This document shows, piece after piece, positions 8,273-16,916 of a stretch of 64,000 nucleotides of DNA. The stretch is from the NCBI GenBank assembly GCA_964594045.1, contig CAZQKR010000011.1:50080-114079 (forward strand), read 5' to 3'. A model generated the notes under the pieces. It did not search any database. It was given only the letters and a program-made list of their open reading frames with translations, and was not told where the DNA came from. Position 1 is the first letter of the stretch. Every line of letters begins with the position of its first letter. A program made the position numbers and the translations under genes. The DNA is from UBA2365 sp964594045. GTDB taxonomy: Bacteria > Bacteroidota > Bacteroidia > Chitinophagales > Saprospiraceae.

Positions 8273-9694
8273 TGCTGCTATCTGAAGGCGGCAATTTTGC
8301 ATAAAGCTATCTGGAAATAAGGTTTCGACTCCATTCCTTTGCACAATAGAAATGATCAACGATGGTCAAACATACCATATTTTTTGACAGATCCGATAGA
8401 AAAATGACATTTTTGAAAATTCCTCGAAAAATACAAAGCAGGAAATTCATAAAAAATCATTACTCTTAGAACTCAAAAAATTAATTCGCAAAGAAATAAA
8501 ACGTATTCCTTTGTGCCTTCCTTCTACTCGGAACTCATTGTAATAGCTCTATTTTGTATTTTTGATAATCCACGAAATTTGCTAAGATATTTAACCCACT
8601 TGAATTTACATTGAGCCAGACTTTTTATCGTGGAGAAAAACCCATAAATTTCATACTTTAGCATATTAAAAATGAGAGCAGGCTTTTTACCAGCCTTATT
8701 TTTACTTTGATGTAAAGCTTCTTTCTAATCTTTTTGGCCTTTTTCAATTATCATTGAGTAAAAATAATTGGTTCTATGTTGATTCGTGTGGGTAGAAATT
8801 CATGCATAGGGAAGAATTGAAATCAAAATGAGCAAACCATTTAAATTAGTATGATAGCGTAATTTATGTGCAATCGTGGAAGGTTTCATTACCAGCGATA
8901 GTGAACGAAGGGCTGGAATTGCGCTAACCGGACTTTTGGAACAAAACGTCAGTTTAAAAAAGCATGCAAGTACTGACAAAACTTTGTTTGTTAGCTCTAT
9001 TGTCCGGGAGTGAGCGGTTGGAGTACGATAGAATGCTGACTGGCTTGAAAAATTTTAACCTGGTAATAATTATCACAAAGCCACGTAAGTAAAATCGCCT
9101 TAATGAAACTTGATTTTTTGGTCCATTTTCATCAAGGAGAAAGGACGAATTCCAAATTTATCTTAAATGAACATGTTGAGTTACAATATAAGCATTTGAC
9201 ACCAATTTTTCAAATAAAAATTTTACCCACACGAATCAACATGGAACCAAATAATATTTTTATTTTAAAACTTTTGTTCCTAATTATATTGCAATTTACT
9301 TTGTATTCGAAGTACTATATACTGCAAAACTCACAGCAAAACCTATGCTATCCATTTTTTTGACTCTTTTTACAAACTAAGAGGAAGACTCTTAATGTTT
9401 CACTTTTTCACTAAAAACTTTGCATCTCCATTGTAAGGTTTATAAAATATTCCCTAGGAAATACAGCAAATATTATCCAAAAATTATTTATAACTGTTTT
9501 CTCTGCTAAGTTCATATTTTCACTAAAAAATCGACCGCTACGTGGTATAATTAACCATAATCCGACGCCCTGCTCAACCCGTTAATTACCAGCAATGAAT
9601 TCAACCTAAGTGGGACAGCATGTATAAAGTACCAAAGTTTCAAATCGCTTCGTTAATCAAAGTGTCAATCCCAGAGGATTAATACCCTGCAAGA
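8273..9694. other. Gene-poor AT-rich region with long inverted repeat
   Basis: About 1.4 kb without a convincing gene. The only sizeable frame (9103-9363, plus) has no signal peptide, recognisable motif or good start context. It partly overlaps the right arm of the inverted repeat. A 12-base motif ATTACCAGCRAT occurs at 8888-8899 and again at 9585-9596. AGGCT and AGCCT around 8684-8695 can pair as a small hairpin. The region looks like non-coding or decayed accessory DNA. Confidence 0.55.
8768..9250. repeat. 27-bp inverted repeat pair, 429-bp interior
   Basis: The left arm 8768-8794 (starting TTGGTTCTATGTTGATTCG, ending GGTA) is the reverse complement of the right arm 9224-9250 with one mismatch. 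AT-rich sequence beyond both arms is also partly similar. The 429-bp interior contains no convincing ORF. This geometry (long terminal inverted repeats around a short non-coding body) is that of a MITE-like element or a decayed insertion, but I see no transposase remnant. Confidence 0.6.
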
Positions 9695-10786
9695 TCAATC
9701 CTTCAGACAACGCACTGAGAACCCTAATGCCCTGTAATTGCTGTCCATGTAGGAATTGTCGCTTGAAAAGATCAGAGACCATGCACCGGATGCTTGAGCC
9801 GTACTGCTCCAGTAGAAACCGTTAGAACCCTCGTTATTGACCGAGCCATTAATGAATTCACGGGTACCTGCCATGGGAAGTTTTAGTTGTGAAGCAATGG
9901 CACCCGCTGCGTTATTCGAAACCCAGGTCAGACGCTCCTGATTCCACTCTGCGGCAGTAGGTACTCGAAATCCCGAGGGGCATGGATTATTTTCTGCAGA
10001 AGTCCCTGACCACATGTGCGTTTCAACAACACTTAACCAATTATAAGGGTTTGTATTGGTTGTGATGAATAAACCTGTTGTAGTAAAATAGCTTGTGGCC
10101 AATGTAATGGTAGTACCAGACGTCCGTATCTGATGGCCATCGGCATTGCGGCCCCATTGATAGAGATCCCCGTAGCTTGCAGCATCCGAAGAGCTGGAGG
10201 ATACCTGTGTAGCGCCCAGATTGCGATCGAGCCAAATCTTTCCTGTAGCAGGATTGACAACAGTCTCGTAGTTTCCGGCACTACCTGACATAATGGGCTG
10301 CCAGCTACCATTGATATACTGGTGCAACCCTTTCATACTACAATCTGTACAAGAGATCACCAAGCCTTCGGCAGGTGTCGCAATGGCGTCTCTTTGCGCT
10401 TTGGTCATACATGGTGGAAGAAAACCCATAGTTGTCGATGTAACATCCAGAGCGGCTGAAACATGTGGTTGAATAGTACCCATTCCAACACTTCCACCAA
10501 GTGGCTGTAACGATAATGGATCCATAATACTGCCATTGAATCCAACCTGCATCCAGCCAGAAAAAGGCGAATTCAAAAGTTTTCCAAAATCAATACCCTC
10601 ATTATTGAACTCTCCAACTCCAACCCTGAAAATACCAGTGGAAGTTGGTCCCGGAATACTGGGACTACCTTGATCTCCCACCACAGTAAGCTTGCTTGGA
10701 GGAGAGGCAGTACCAACACCTACATTCTGCGCAGATGCTCCTGCACCCAAAAGCATCATGGATAAAATAAAAAATTGTTGCCTCAT
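9695..10786 (-). CDS. Secreted FISUMP-domain protein
   Basis: Predicted 363 residues from the ATG at 10786 (MRQQFFILSMMLLGAGASAQ, a signal peptide). A Met 15 codons upstream at 10831 is in frame but would place a polar stretch before the signal peptide. The N-terminal ~150 residues resemble the conserved head of Bacteroidota surface proteins (NVGVGTASPPSKLTV; ALDVTSTTMGFLPPCMT). The C-terminal ~180 residues match the Fibrobacter succinogenes major paralogous domain (FISUMP): GKIWLDRNLGA, GDLYQWGR, NPCPSGFRVPTAAEW, GFYWSSTA, and a closing LGFSVRCLKD. The family is secreted or surface-exposed, with unknown biochemical role. There is no obvious T9SS sorting tail. It lies alone in the accessory stretch. 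Confidence 0.8.
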   Translation of the reverse strand: MRQQFFILSMMLLGAGASAQNVGVGTASPPSKLTVVGDQGSPSIPGPTSTGIFRVGVGEFNNEGIDFGKLLNSPFSGWMQVGFNGSIMDPLSLQPLGGSVGMGTIQPHVSAALDVTSTTMGFLPPCMTKAQRDAIATPAEGLVISCTDCSMKGLHQYINGSWQPIMSGSAGNYETVVNPATGKIWLDRNLGATQVSSSSSDAASYGDLYQWGRNADGHQIRTSGTTITLATSYFTTTGLFITTNTNPYNWLSVVETHMWSGTSAENNPCPSGFRVPTAAEWNQERLTWVSNNAAGAIASQLKLPMAGTREFINGSVNNEGSNGFYWSSTAQASGAWSLIFSSDNSYMDSNYRALGFSVRCLKD

Positions 10787-10983
10787 GATTTTTAGATTTT
10801 TTATTTTGATATGATGATTAATAATTTTCATTATATGCCAAATTCGGATTTGCTTTCAATGAACGCTAACGTTTGGTGGTCTGGCGCAATGCCTGTTTTA
10901 TAAGCCCTGGTCAGTCAGTCGCAACATTGTCAAAAGGAGCAATGCATTGGACCCAATCATGTCATCCACCATTGATTCAAACG

Positions 10984-11419
10984 TCAGTCATTGGTGAGTT
11001 TTATTATCTTTTGGTTGTCTGTTTTTATTATCGTGCAATAGATCAGATAGCAAATAAATCCTGTAATAAAAGTAGCCAATATGTCCCAAATGTCTATTGG
11101 TTTGCCAAGTAAATGATGTGCAAGTTCAAACAAAATGACACTGAATGTTCCAAGTTTTATCAGGTAGTTCCCTTTTATTTTGTCAATGGATAAAATGGCG
11201 ATCAGGAAAAATTATGGTTGTCATAGTGCCAAATGTATTTCCCAAAGTGTCAGCAATATGTAAGTCATTCAAATTATTGTTATAAATATAAGGCCTGTAA
11301 ATTGACCTTCCGACAAACTCATAAATAAGCAAAGCTGAAATTCCAATGGCAAAATTGATCGCCTTGTATTTCGTGAGTTTCCAGTTTTTAAGCTCAGATT
11401 TAAAATCTTTTAGTGTCAT
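10984..11419 (-). pseudogene. Small multi-pass membrane protein, frameshifted in a homopolymer
   Basis: The intact frame from ATG 11419 (MTLKDFKSELKNWKLTKYKA) stops after 78 codons. Removing one base from the five-base run at 11207-11211 (AAAAA on the plus strand) restores a continuous 144-residue protein ending KIIKLTND before the stop at 10984-10986; the downstream segment reads cleanly (AILSIDKIKGNYLIKL, FELAHHLLGKPIDIWDILAT). The repaired protein has about four hydrophobic segments and the motifs YRPYIYNNNLNDLHIADTLGN and FGTMTTIIF, similar to small VanZ-like or uncharacterised membrane proteins common in Bacteroidota. Function unknown. Either a real disruption or a sequencing error in the homopolymer; the lack of other damage favours a recent event or an error. 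Confidence 0.7.
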
Positions 11420-11574
11420 GACACCTTGCCTTTTTATTTGCCACCATTTTTACTTTTCTTTAGCATTATCTTGCCCACATTTTTTGCCCTTAAAAGCACA
11501 AATTTAAAAAAAAACAATTTGAAAAACGCATAAAACTGAATAGTTACGATTTCTCAGTACTTTGTTTAAATTCC

Positions 11575-12573
11575 TTATTTTAGCTCTTTGCTGACCTCCA
11601 GCCTTTTTCCCAATTCAGCAAGTTCTTTAGAAAAGTCGAAATCCGGATGACTGAAGCTGAAAGCACTCATTTCGGACATCAGCTTTTGAAGGAAAACAGC
11701 ATAATCTTTGCTTTCCGGATAGATTGGCCGGTGGTGGAAAGACTGCATTAACATTTTCACATGACTCATATTCGCCAGGGTTTGCTCTGACATCGCGGCT
11801 TTTGTCAATATTTCCCATGTGTAATCCACACCGGTTTTTGACGGATGGACCATATCTTCACCGTAATAGCGATAATCGCGCAGATCGTCCATAAATATCT
11901 CATAAGCAGGAAAATAAAAAATTTCCCTGTCGTCCTTCATTTGTTCCGCCGCCAGCAGCAGGAGAGATTTACTGAGTTGATTGGCATGCATGCCGTTGCT
12001 TAAATATCTTACAGGACTAACGGTAAAAATGATCTTTAAATCCGGATTCAATTGTTTGAGTGAAATTATTAATGAATTCAGTGCGTCTGTGATTTGGGAC
12101 AGACCCAACATCCTGCTCTCAAATAATGCTGATGGAAATTTATGGTTATTGGCCACAATTTGGTTGGTGGGCAAATGATAGTGAACCTGGGCTGTTCCCA
12201 GGGTGATAAAAGCAAGGTCCGCCTGCTCCAGAAAATTTTTACAGAGCTTGAGTTGCTGCCGGATGAAAAGCAGTGTTTTACCGGGTGTCGGCCCGGAAAA
12301 CATTCCGTGAAAACCAAAGTGATGCCACCGGCCGTCCCTTTCCACCAGATGATCCTCTTTGATCAGTTGCGGATCAGCCACATATCTGATCGATTCGGAT
12401 AGCGAAACAGGGTTGAAATGTATACCTAAAGGGTTGATCAGACAATTGAATTTAAGCGCCAGGCACCTTTTTCCGACTTCTTCGGCAAAGCAGGAACCCG
12501 TAAAAAAAGTTTTAGACCGGTAACTGATGTTCCAGGGATAGGAGAGTGGCTCAATCGTAGTCCTCAAGTTCAT
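11575..12573 (-). CDS. GSCFA-domain protein (SGNH-like hydrolase fold)
   Basis: 332 residues from the ATG at 12573 (MNLRTTIEP); a TTG three codons upstream is a poorer start. The family-naming motif appears as FFTGSCFAEEVG near the N-terminus and the LINPLGIHFNP segment follows. Near the C-terminus is DMVHPSKTGVDY, resembling the Asp-x-x-His block of SGNH/GDSL hydrolases, with the GSCF serine as the likely nucleophile. FITLGTAQVHYH is also typical of the family. No signal peptide, so probably cytoplasmic. Members are found in Bacteroidota and Proteobacteria without an established substrate. It is transcribed divergently from the PorP/SprF gene at 12885, with about 310 bases between starts. 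Confidence 0.82.
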   Translation of the reverse strand: MNLRTTIEPLSYPWNISYRSKTFFTGSCFAEEVGKRCLALKFNCLINPLGIHFNPVSLSESIRYVADPQLIKEDHLVERDGRWHHFGFHGMFSGPTPGKTLLFIRQQLKLCKNFLEQADLAFITLGTAQVHYHLPTNQIVANNHKFPSALFESRMLGLSQITDALNSLIISLKQLNPDLKIIFTVSPVRYLSNGMHANQLSKSLLLLAAEQMKDDREIFYFPAYEIFMDDLRDYRYYGEDMVHPSKTGVDYTWEILTKAAMSEQTLANMSHVKMLMQSFHHRPIYPESKDYAVFLQKLMSEMSAFSFSHPDFDFSKELAELGKRLEVSKELK

Positions 12574-12884
12574 AAAACACAAAAATTTATACAGTAAATT
12601 TACGAAAATAATTAATATTGCAGAGGCAAAATATCAGGCAGCAAACAGACTGTTTGCTGCATCTTTAAAGCTGAGTATAACTAAGTTTTTTAGAGTTAAT
12701 GACAATTTATCTTAAATAACTTGGTTATCTTAACAATAAAATGCTATTTTTAGCTCCTGATTTTTTTGATATCATTTATTAATTGAATCATATAAATCGA
12801 ATCATTTATCGGAAGCATTGGATGATACAGATACAGTGCAGCTAATAAATATGTAGATGTTTATTGACCGTAAAAAATCTTTTT
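12574..12884. other. Divergent promoter region between GSCFA and porP genes
   Basis: AT-rich spacer with no ORF. On the plus strand, TTG at 12721-12723 and TATTTTTA at 12745-12752 (one mismatch to TAnnTTTG, 21-base spacing) could drive the PorP gene, giving a leader of over 100 bases. On the minus strand TAAATTTA about 30 bases before the GSCFA start is a one-mismatch -7 candidate without a well-spaced TTG. Confidence 0.35.
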
Positions 12885-13928
12885 ATGACTAAACTTAGGT
12901 ATTACGTATTAATTTTTGTTTCGGTATTTATTTATCAGACAGGTTTTGCTCAGGACATACATTTTTCACAGTTTTATATGTCTCCGCTCAATCTCAACCC
13001 TGCAATGACAGGCATTACCAATTGCAACACAAGGATCATTGCAAATTACCGGAACCAATGGGCTCCAATCCTCAAATCCAATGCATACAACACTTACTCC
13101 ATCAGTTATGATCAAAAAATGACTGTTGGACGCACGGACTACTTTGGTATCGGCGGTGCTTTTTGGGGAGATGTTGCCGGAGCAACCAGATTCGGAACCA
13201 TCCAGGGGAAAATTTCCGGTTCTTATGCCAAGAAAATGGGCGGAACGAGGAAAAAATCCCATTTTCTTGTCATTGGTGCAGAAGGGGCCTTTTCACAAAG
13301 GAGGATAAGCCAGTCAAGCCTGATCTTTGGTGACGGAATCGATCCGAACACAGGTGTATATGGCACAACCAATGACCTGGTAGACAGGTACAACTATCTG
13401 TTTGCAGATATTTCTGCAGGGTTGCTGTGGTTTTCCAACCTGAATGAATACACCAATTATTATTTTGGTATAGCAGCACACCATCTCAATCAGGCCAATC
13501 AGACTTTCTACAACAATGATTACATCCCTTTGTATACCAAATTCACCGTTCATGGAGGAGGCCAGTTTGAGATCCAGCCAAGGATCAGTCTGTTGCCGAA
13601 TCTCGTGATGTTCTTCCAGGGACCACACGTGGAAGTCAACATGGGTGTAAGTGCACGTTTTGCCATGGGTTACAGCAGAAAGCAGGAACAGGGCTTCCAG
13701 GCTGGTTTATGGTACCGGTTAGGCACACAATATGAAAGCAAGCTGCACAGCGATGCGATCATCCTGTCTACCAGGTTTGATTACGATCAGTTCGGCATTG
13801 GTTTGAGCTATGACATCAATATTTCTTCACTCAACCAGGCTTCTTTTGGAAACAATGCGATCGAACTGGCATTGTCTTACAATATTTGCGGACCTGAAAA
13901 CAGGGGAATCTATTGTCCTAAGTTTTAA
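12885..13928 (+). CDS. PorP/SprF family outer-membrane protein (orphan)
   Basis: 347 residues from the ATG at 12885 (MTKLRYYVLIFVSVFIYQTG, signal peptide); a TTG at 12864 is in frame but gives no better leader. The mature start QDIHFSQFYMSPLNLNPAMTG is the hallmark of PorP/SprF membrane proteins (TIGR03519 type), and the rest has the alternating beta-strand pattern of an outer-membrane barrel. PorP-like proteins take part in type IX secretion, and SprF-type paralogues are needed for export or attachment of partner adhesins with type B sorting domains. Unlike the copy at 20380, it has no adhesin gene beside it. Transcription ends at the strong terminator at 13951-13983. Confidence 0.88.
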   Translation: MTKLRYYVLIFVSVFIYQTGFAQDIHFSQFYMSPLNLNPAMTGITNCNTRIIANYRNQWAPILKSNAYNTYSISYDQKMTVGRTDYFGIGGAFWGDVAGATRFGTIQGKISGSYAKKMGGTRKKSHFLVIGAEGAFSQRRISQSSLIFGDGIDPNTGVYGTTNDLVDRYNYLFADISAGLLWFSNLNEYTNYYFGIAAHHLNQANQTFYNNDYIPLYTKFTVHGGGQFEIQPRISLLPNLVMFFQGPHVEVNMGVSARFAMGYSRKQEQGFQAGLWYRLGTQYESKLHSDAIILSTRFDYDQFGIGLSYDINISSLNQASFGNNAIELALSYNICGPENRGIYCPKF

Positions 13929-13950
13929 TCAGGTTTTTAAGTTATAGAGA

Positions 13951-13983
13951 AAGTGTCTGATGAAAATCGGACACTTTTTTTTT
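13951..13983 (+). terminator. Rho-independent terminator after porP
   Basis: AAGTGTCTGAT at 13951-13961 pairs with ATCGGACACTT at 13966-13976 (11 pairs with one G-T wobble) around a GAAA loop, followed by an unbroken T run to 13983. It lies 23 bases after the porP stop. Confidence 0.85.
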
Positions 13984-14131
13984 GTCAGTAATGAACAAAA
14001 AGCTGCCAGGATGGATCCGACACAGGATGTGATTCCTCAACTTTGTACTTTTCTTATTTTTATTGATTATTATTGTAGATAATTTACCGGTAAAGTGGTT
14101 TTTATTTTGGTTCAAAATTAAACTTGAGGCT

Positions 14132-15571
14132 ATGTATTGGATCATATTCTGGATTGTCATTTATTTGTCAATGCTTTTGGTGTTGTCATTGCGTCATGTG
14201 AAAAGCACGGACATGGAACAATATATGGTCAACAACAGAAATACTGCCTTGTTCCCATTGATTGCCACCACTGCTGCCACATTTGTAGGTGGCGGCGCCT
14301 CATTTGGTTTGATCGCAACCGGATATGAGGGTGGTTTTGCAGCGATCTGGATCGGTATCGCACACATCATTGGTTTTGTCATTATCGCACAGTTCGCCTC
14401 AAAGATCAGGGATTTTGGAGCAGAACACAAAATTTACAGCCTGCCACATTACCTCAATTTTATTTACCGAGACCCCGATAATCCAAGATTTTCTTCCTAT
14501 CTCTCCAAATCCATCAGCGGTGTCAATATCTTCATCTTCTTTTTCATGGTGGCAACACAATTTGTGGCCATGGCCACCCTGCTCAAGTTTTCTTTTGAGA
14601 TCGGTTTTAACCTGGCAGCTTCCATTTCAGCAGGTGTGATCATATTGTACACTGCATTGGCCGGACTTTCAGGGGTCATCATCACGGATATGGTGCAGTT
14701 CATTACCATCATTTTAATGACACTCATTGTGTTGGTTCCCGGAATTTGGGCTGACACCGAAGGATTGAACAGATTATCTGAGTTGCCTGCCGAAATGCTG
14801 AATGGCACAAAATACGGTATTATTTTCCTGATTGGTTTGCCTGTTTTCTTTTCCTGGTCAGTCCTGGTTCGGATGGATATCTGGCAAAGGATACTCGCGG
14901 CCAGAACCGGAAAGATAGCCAAAAGGATGACGATCTGGACAGGATTTGTGATGATGCCGTTTTACATTGTTTTTCCCATGGTAGGTATGACCATGTTGTT
15001 GACTAACGGACAAGGGATTTTACCTGAAGAAGTGACGCATTTATTTCTGATGAGACATGCGAATGAATTCATGATGGGCTTCGCAGTCGTGGGATTGCTT
15101 TCTGCGCTGATGTCATCAGGTGACAGTTTTCTGAACATCATAGCGATCTCTTCAGTAAAGGATTTCGTTAAAGGAAACCAAAAAGGTCCCATGACACAGA
15201 GAGACTACAAATGGATCAAGATCATGGCAGTGATATTCGGAGCGATTGCTTTGGCCATGGCGTTGATCTTTCCGAAAGTGGTGGACATGATGGTGCTGGC
15301 TTTGAGCACGATCACGCTGTTTGTGCCTATCACCCTGCTTGCGCTGATCAACAAAAACGCGGGAAAATACCGTAAACCGGCCTGGTGGAGCCTCCTTTCC
15401 GGATTTGTGGTAAATATTGCATTTTTTATATTTGGTCTGGCAATGCCACAACATTTTGAGGCGAAATCTTCCTTCGTGCCGGGCGTCATCGTGGCCACCC
15501 TGGTATTAATAGGTGGTATATTCTATTTTAAAAATTATCATTCACAAAAACAACCTCTCACAGGCAACTGA
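14132..15571 (+). CDS. Sodium:solute symporter family protein
   Basis: 479 residues from the ATG at 14132 (MYWIIFWIVIYLSMLLVLSL); the frame is open to 14063 but the extra residues only lengthen the first segment. About 12-13 hydrophobic segments cover the chain, as in the SSS (SLC5-like) family. Family signs are the polar loop after the first helix (KSTDMEQYMVNNRN), the glycine-rich GGGASFGLIATGYEGGFAAIW in the Na-binding helix region, ATQFVAMATLL, and the SGDSFLNIIAISSV segment. Such carriers import solutes such as sugars, amino acids or carboxylates with Na+. The substrate cannot be read from the sequence, and the neighbours give no hint. It runs convergently into the M16 peptidase gene, with 31 bases between the ORFs. 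Confidence 0.85.
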   Translation: MYWIIFWIVIYLSMLLVLSLRHVKSTDMEQYMVNNRNTALFPLIATTAATFVGGGASFGLIATGYEGGFAAIWIGIAHIIGFVIIAQFASKIRDFGAEHKIYSLPHYLNFIYRDPDNPRFSSYLSKSISGVNIFIFFFMVATQFVAMATLLKFSFEIGFNLAASISAGVIILYTALAGLSGVIITDMVQFITIILMTLIVLVPGIWADTEGLNRLSELPAEMLNGTKYGIIFLIGLPVFFSWSVLVRMDIWQRILAARTGKIAKRMTIWTGFVMMPFYIVFPMVGMTMLLTNGQGILPEEVTHLFLMRHANEFMMGFAVVGLLSALMSSGDSFLNIIAISSVKDFVKGNQKGPMTQRDYKWIKIMAVIFGAIALAMALIFPKVVDMMVLALSTITLFVPITLLALINKNAGKYRKPAWWSLLSGFVVNIAFFIFGLAMPQHFEAKSSFVPGVIVATLVLIGGIFYFKNYHSQKQPLTGN

Positions 15572-15602
15572 TCAACGAACGCTGTTTCCAGTTGGCCGAA
15601 AA

Positions 15603-16844
15603 TTACTTCCTGAGGTAAAGTAACTTTGAACAATTTTCAGGTACAAAAATGTCATTGGCCACCCTAAGAATATCATCTGCTGTTACCTTCCTGTACATAT
15701 CGATCTGATCATTGATCATGCCGGGATCTCCGAGTAATTCGTATTGAGCCAGGTTCATGGCTTTATTGGAAATATTGGTTTCAGAAAACAAAATGCTGCT
15801 TTCCATCTTGTTTTTAAGCTTTTCCAGTTCAGTTTCTGCAATTTTATCAGTTCTGAGTTGCTCAAGTTCCTGTTCAAAAGCTTCAACACCTGTTTCAACT
15901 CCTGTCTGTTTCATCAGATTACCTTCAACCACAAACAATCCGGGATCAACCGTTCCGGTTATGTATGCTGTTGCATTGCGGAACAAAGGTTTTTCCTTGA
16001 CCAGGTGCTGGTGTAACCTCGAACTTCTGCCTCGTCCAAGAATATCGGACATCAGGTCAAAAGCATAATAATCGGGATGCTCCCTGCCGGGCATTTTGTA
16101 GGCTAAAAACACGGCATCATTCGGAACATCAGCCCTGACTTCCTTCGTCTGAGCACCTGGAAAAAGTGATTCATCCTGCGGAACTGCTTGTGGCCTCCAT
16201 CCTGTCATACTCTTCAATGGCTCAAACCATTTCCGGATCATTTTTATAGTTTTATCGGGATCGAATTGCCCGCTGACAGAAAGTATGGCATTACCAGGAT
16301 GGTAATAGTTGGCATAAAATTCCCTGGCATCTAATTCCGTCAGGGATTCGACCTGTTCCAGTGTCAGCCCGATCGTGGGCCAGCGGTAAGGGTGTGTTTT
16401 GTAACACATCTCAGAAATATGGTGCCAGACATCACCAAAAGGTTTGTTCAGTGTGGTTTCCTTGAATTCTTCCAGTACCACTTTTTTTTGTATTCCAAAA
16501 TTTCGTTTGCCCAGCTTGAGATTTTCCATCCGGTCAGCCTCCAGCCAACAGGCGATTTCCAGGTTTTCAGAGGGAACGGTAATGTAATAATTGGTGATAT
16601 CTGTATTGGTAAAAGCATTATTCTCTCCACCTGCCATCTGGATAGGTGTATCAAAATCAGGAGCCATTCTGGTCCCGGTGAACATCAAATGTTCAAATAG
16701 ATGGGCCAGTCCTGTTTTTTGAGGATCTTCATCACGTGAACCCACATTATACAGAATATTGAACGCTACCAACGGCGCTTGCATATCCTGATTCAGAATC
16801 ACTTTCAAGCCGTTTTCCAGCTCAAACTTTTCGAATTTCACCAT
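15603..16844 (-). CDS. M16 family zinc peptidase (insulinase-type)
   Basis: 413 residues from the ATG at 16844 (MVKFEKFELENGLKVI). An in-frame ATG at 16883 lies upstream, but a -7 promoter match at 16862-16869 falls between them, which favours the shorter form. The inverted zinc motif HxxEH is present as HLFEH (His48, Glu51, His52), and the third zinc ligand is probably Glu125 in KVVLEEFKE. RGRSSRLHQHLVKEK, the substrate-binding segment of the second half, is also present. Length equals one M16B unit, so the active form is probably a dimer of such subunits. No signal peptide is visible, so a cytoplasmic location is likely. Divergent from the FG-GAP gene, 72 bases between starts. Confidence 0.88.
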   Translation of the reverse strand: MVKFEKFELENGLKVILNQDMQAPLVAFNILYNVGSRDEDPQKTGLAHLFEHLMFTGTRMAPDFDTPIQMAGGENNAFTNTDITNYYITVPSENLEIACWLEADRMENLKLGKRNFGIQKKVVLEEFKETTLNKPFGDVWHHISEMCYKTHPYRWPTIGLTLEQVESLTELDAREFYANYYHPGNAILSVSGQFDPDKTIKMIRKWFEPLKSMTGWRPQAVPQDESLFPGAQTKEVRADVPNDAVFLAYKMPGREHPDYYAFDLMSDILGRGRSSRLHQHLVKEKPLFRNATAYITGTVDPGLFVVEGNLMKQTGVETGVEAFEQELEQLRTDKIAETELEKLKNKMESSILFSETNISNKAMNLAQYELLGDPGMINDQIDMYRKVTADDILRVANDIFVPENCSKLLYLRK

Positions 16845-16861
16845 AATACTGAATTGAGCTG

Positions 16862-16869
16862 CAAAAATA
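16862..16869 (-). promoter_or_regulatory. Possible -7 element for the M16 peptidase gene
   Basis: On the minus strand the sequence reads TATTTTTG, a full match to TAnnTTTG, about 18 bases before the preferred ATG at 16844. No TTG is found 19 bases further upstream. Confidence 0.3.
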
Positions 16870-16916
16870 AGATTTGAATTCATTCGTGGTCGATGAATAT
16901 TTAGTAATTTTAAATT

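Noticed and set aside
9103..9363. 86-aa plus-strand frame
   Set aside because: It overlaps the right arm of the inverted repeat, is AT-driven in composition and shows no recognisable domain.
10850..10983. Possible integron attC site (AACGCTAACGTTTGG) downstream of the frameshifted gene
   Set aside because: The core does not fit the paired R/L box pattern of attC, no integrase is present, and a single candidate site is not evidence for a cassette.
16845..16883. N-terminal extension of the M16 peptidase (MNSNLIFAAQFSI) read as a signal peptide
   Set aside because: Too short for a signal peptide, and the -7 element match lies inside it, so translation most likely starts at 16844.
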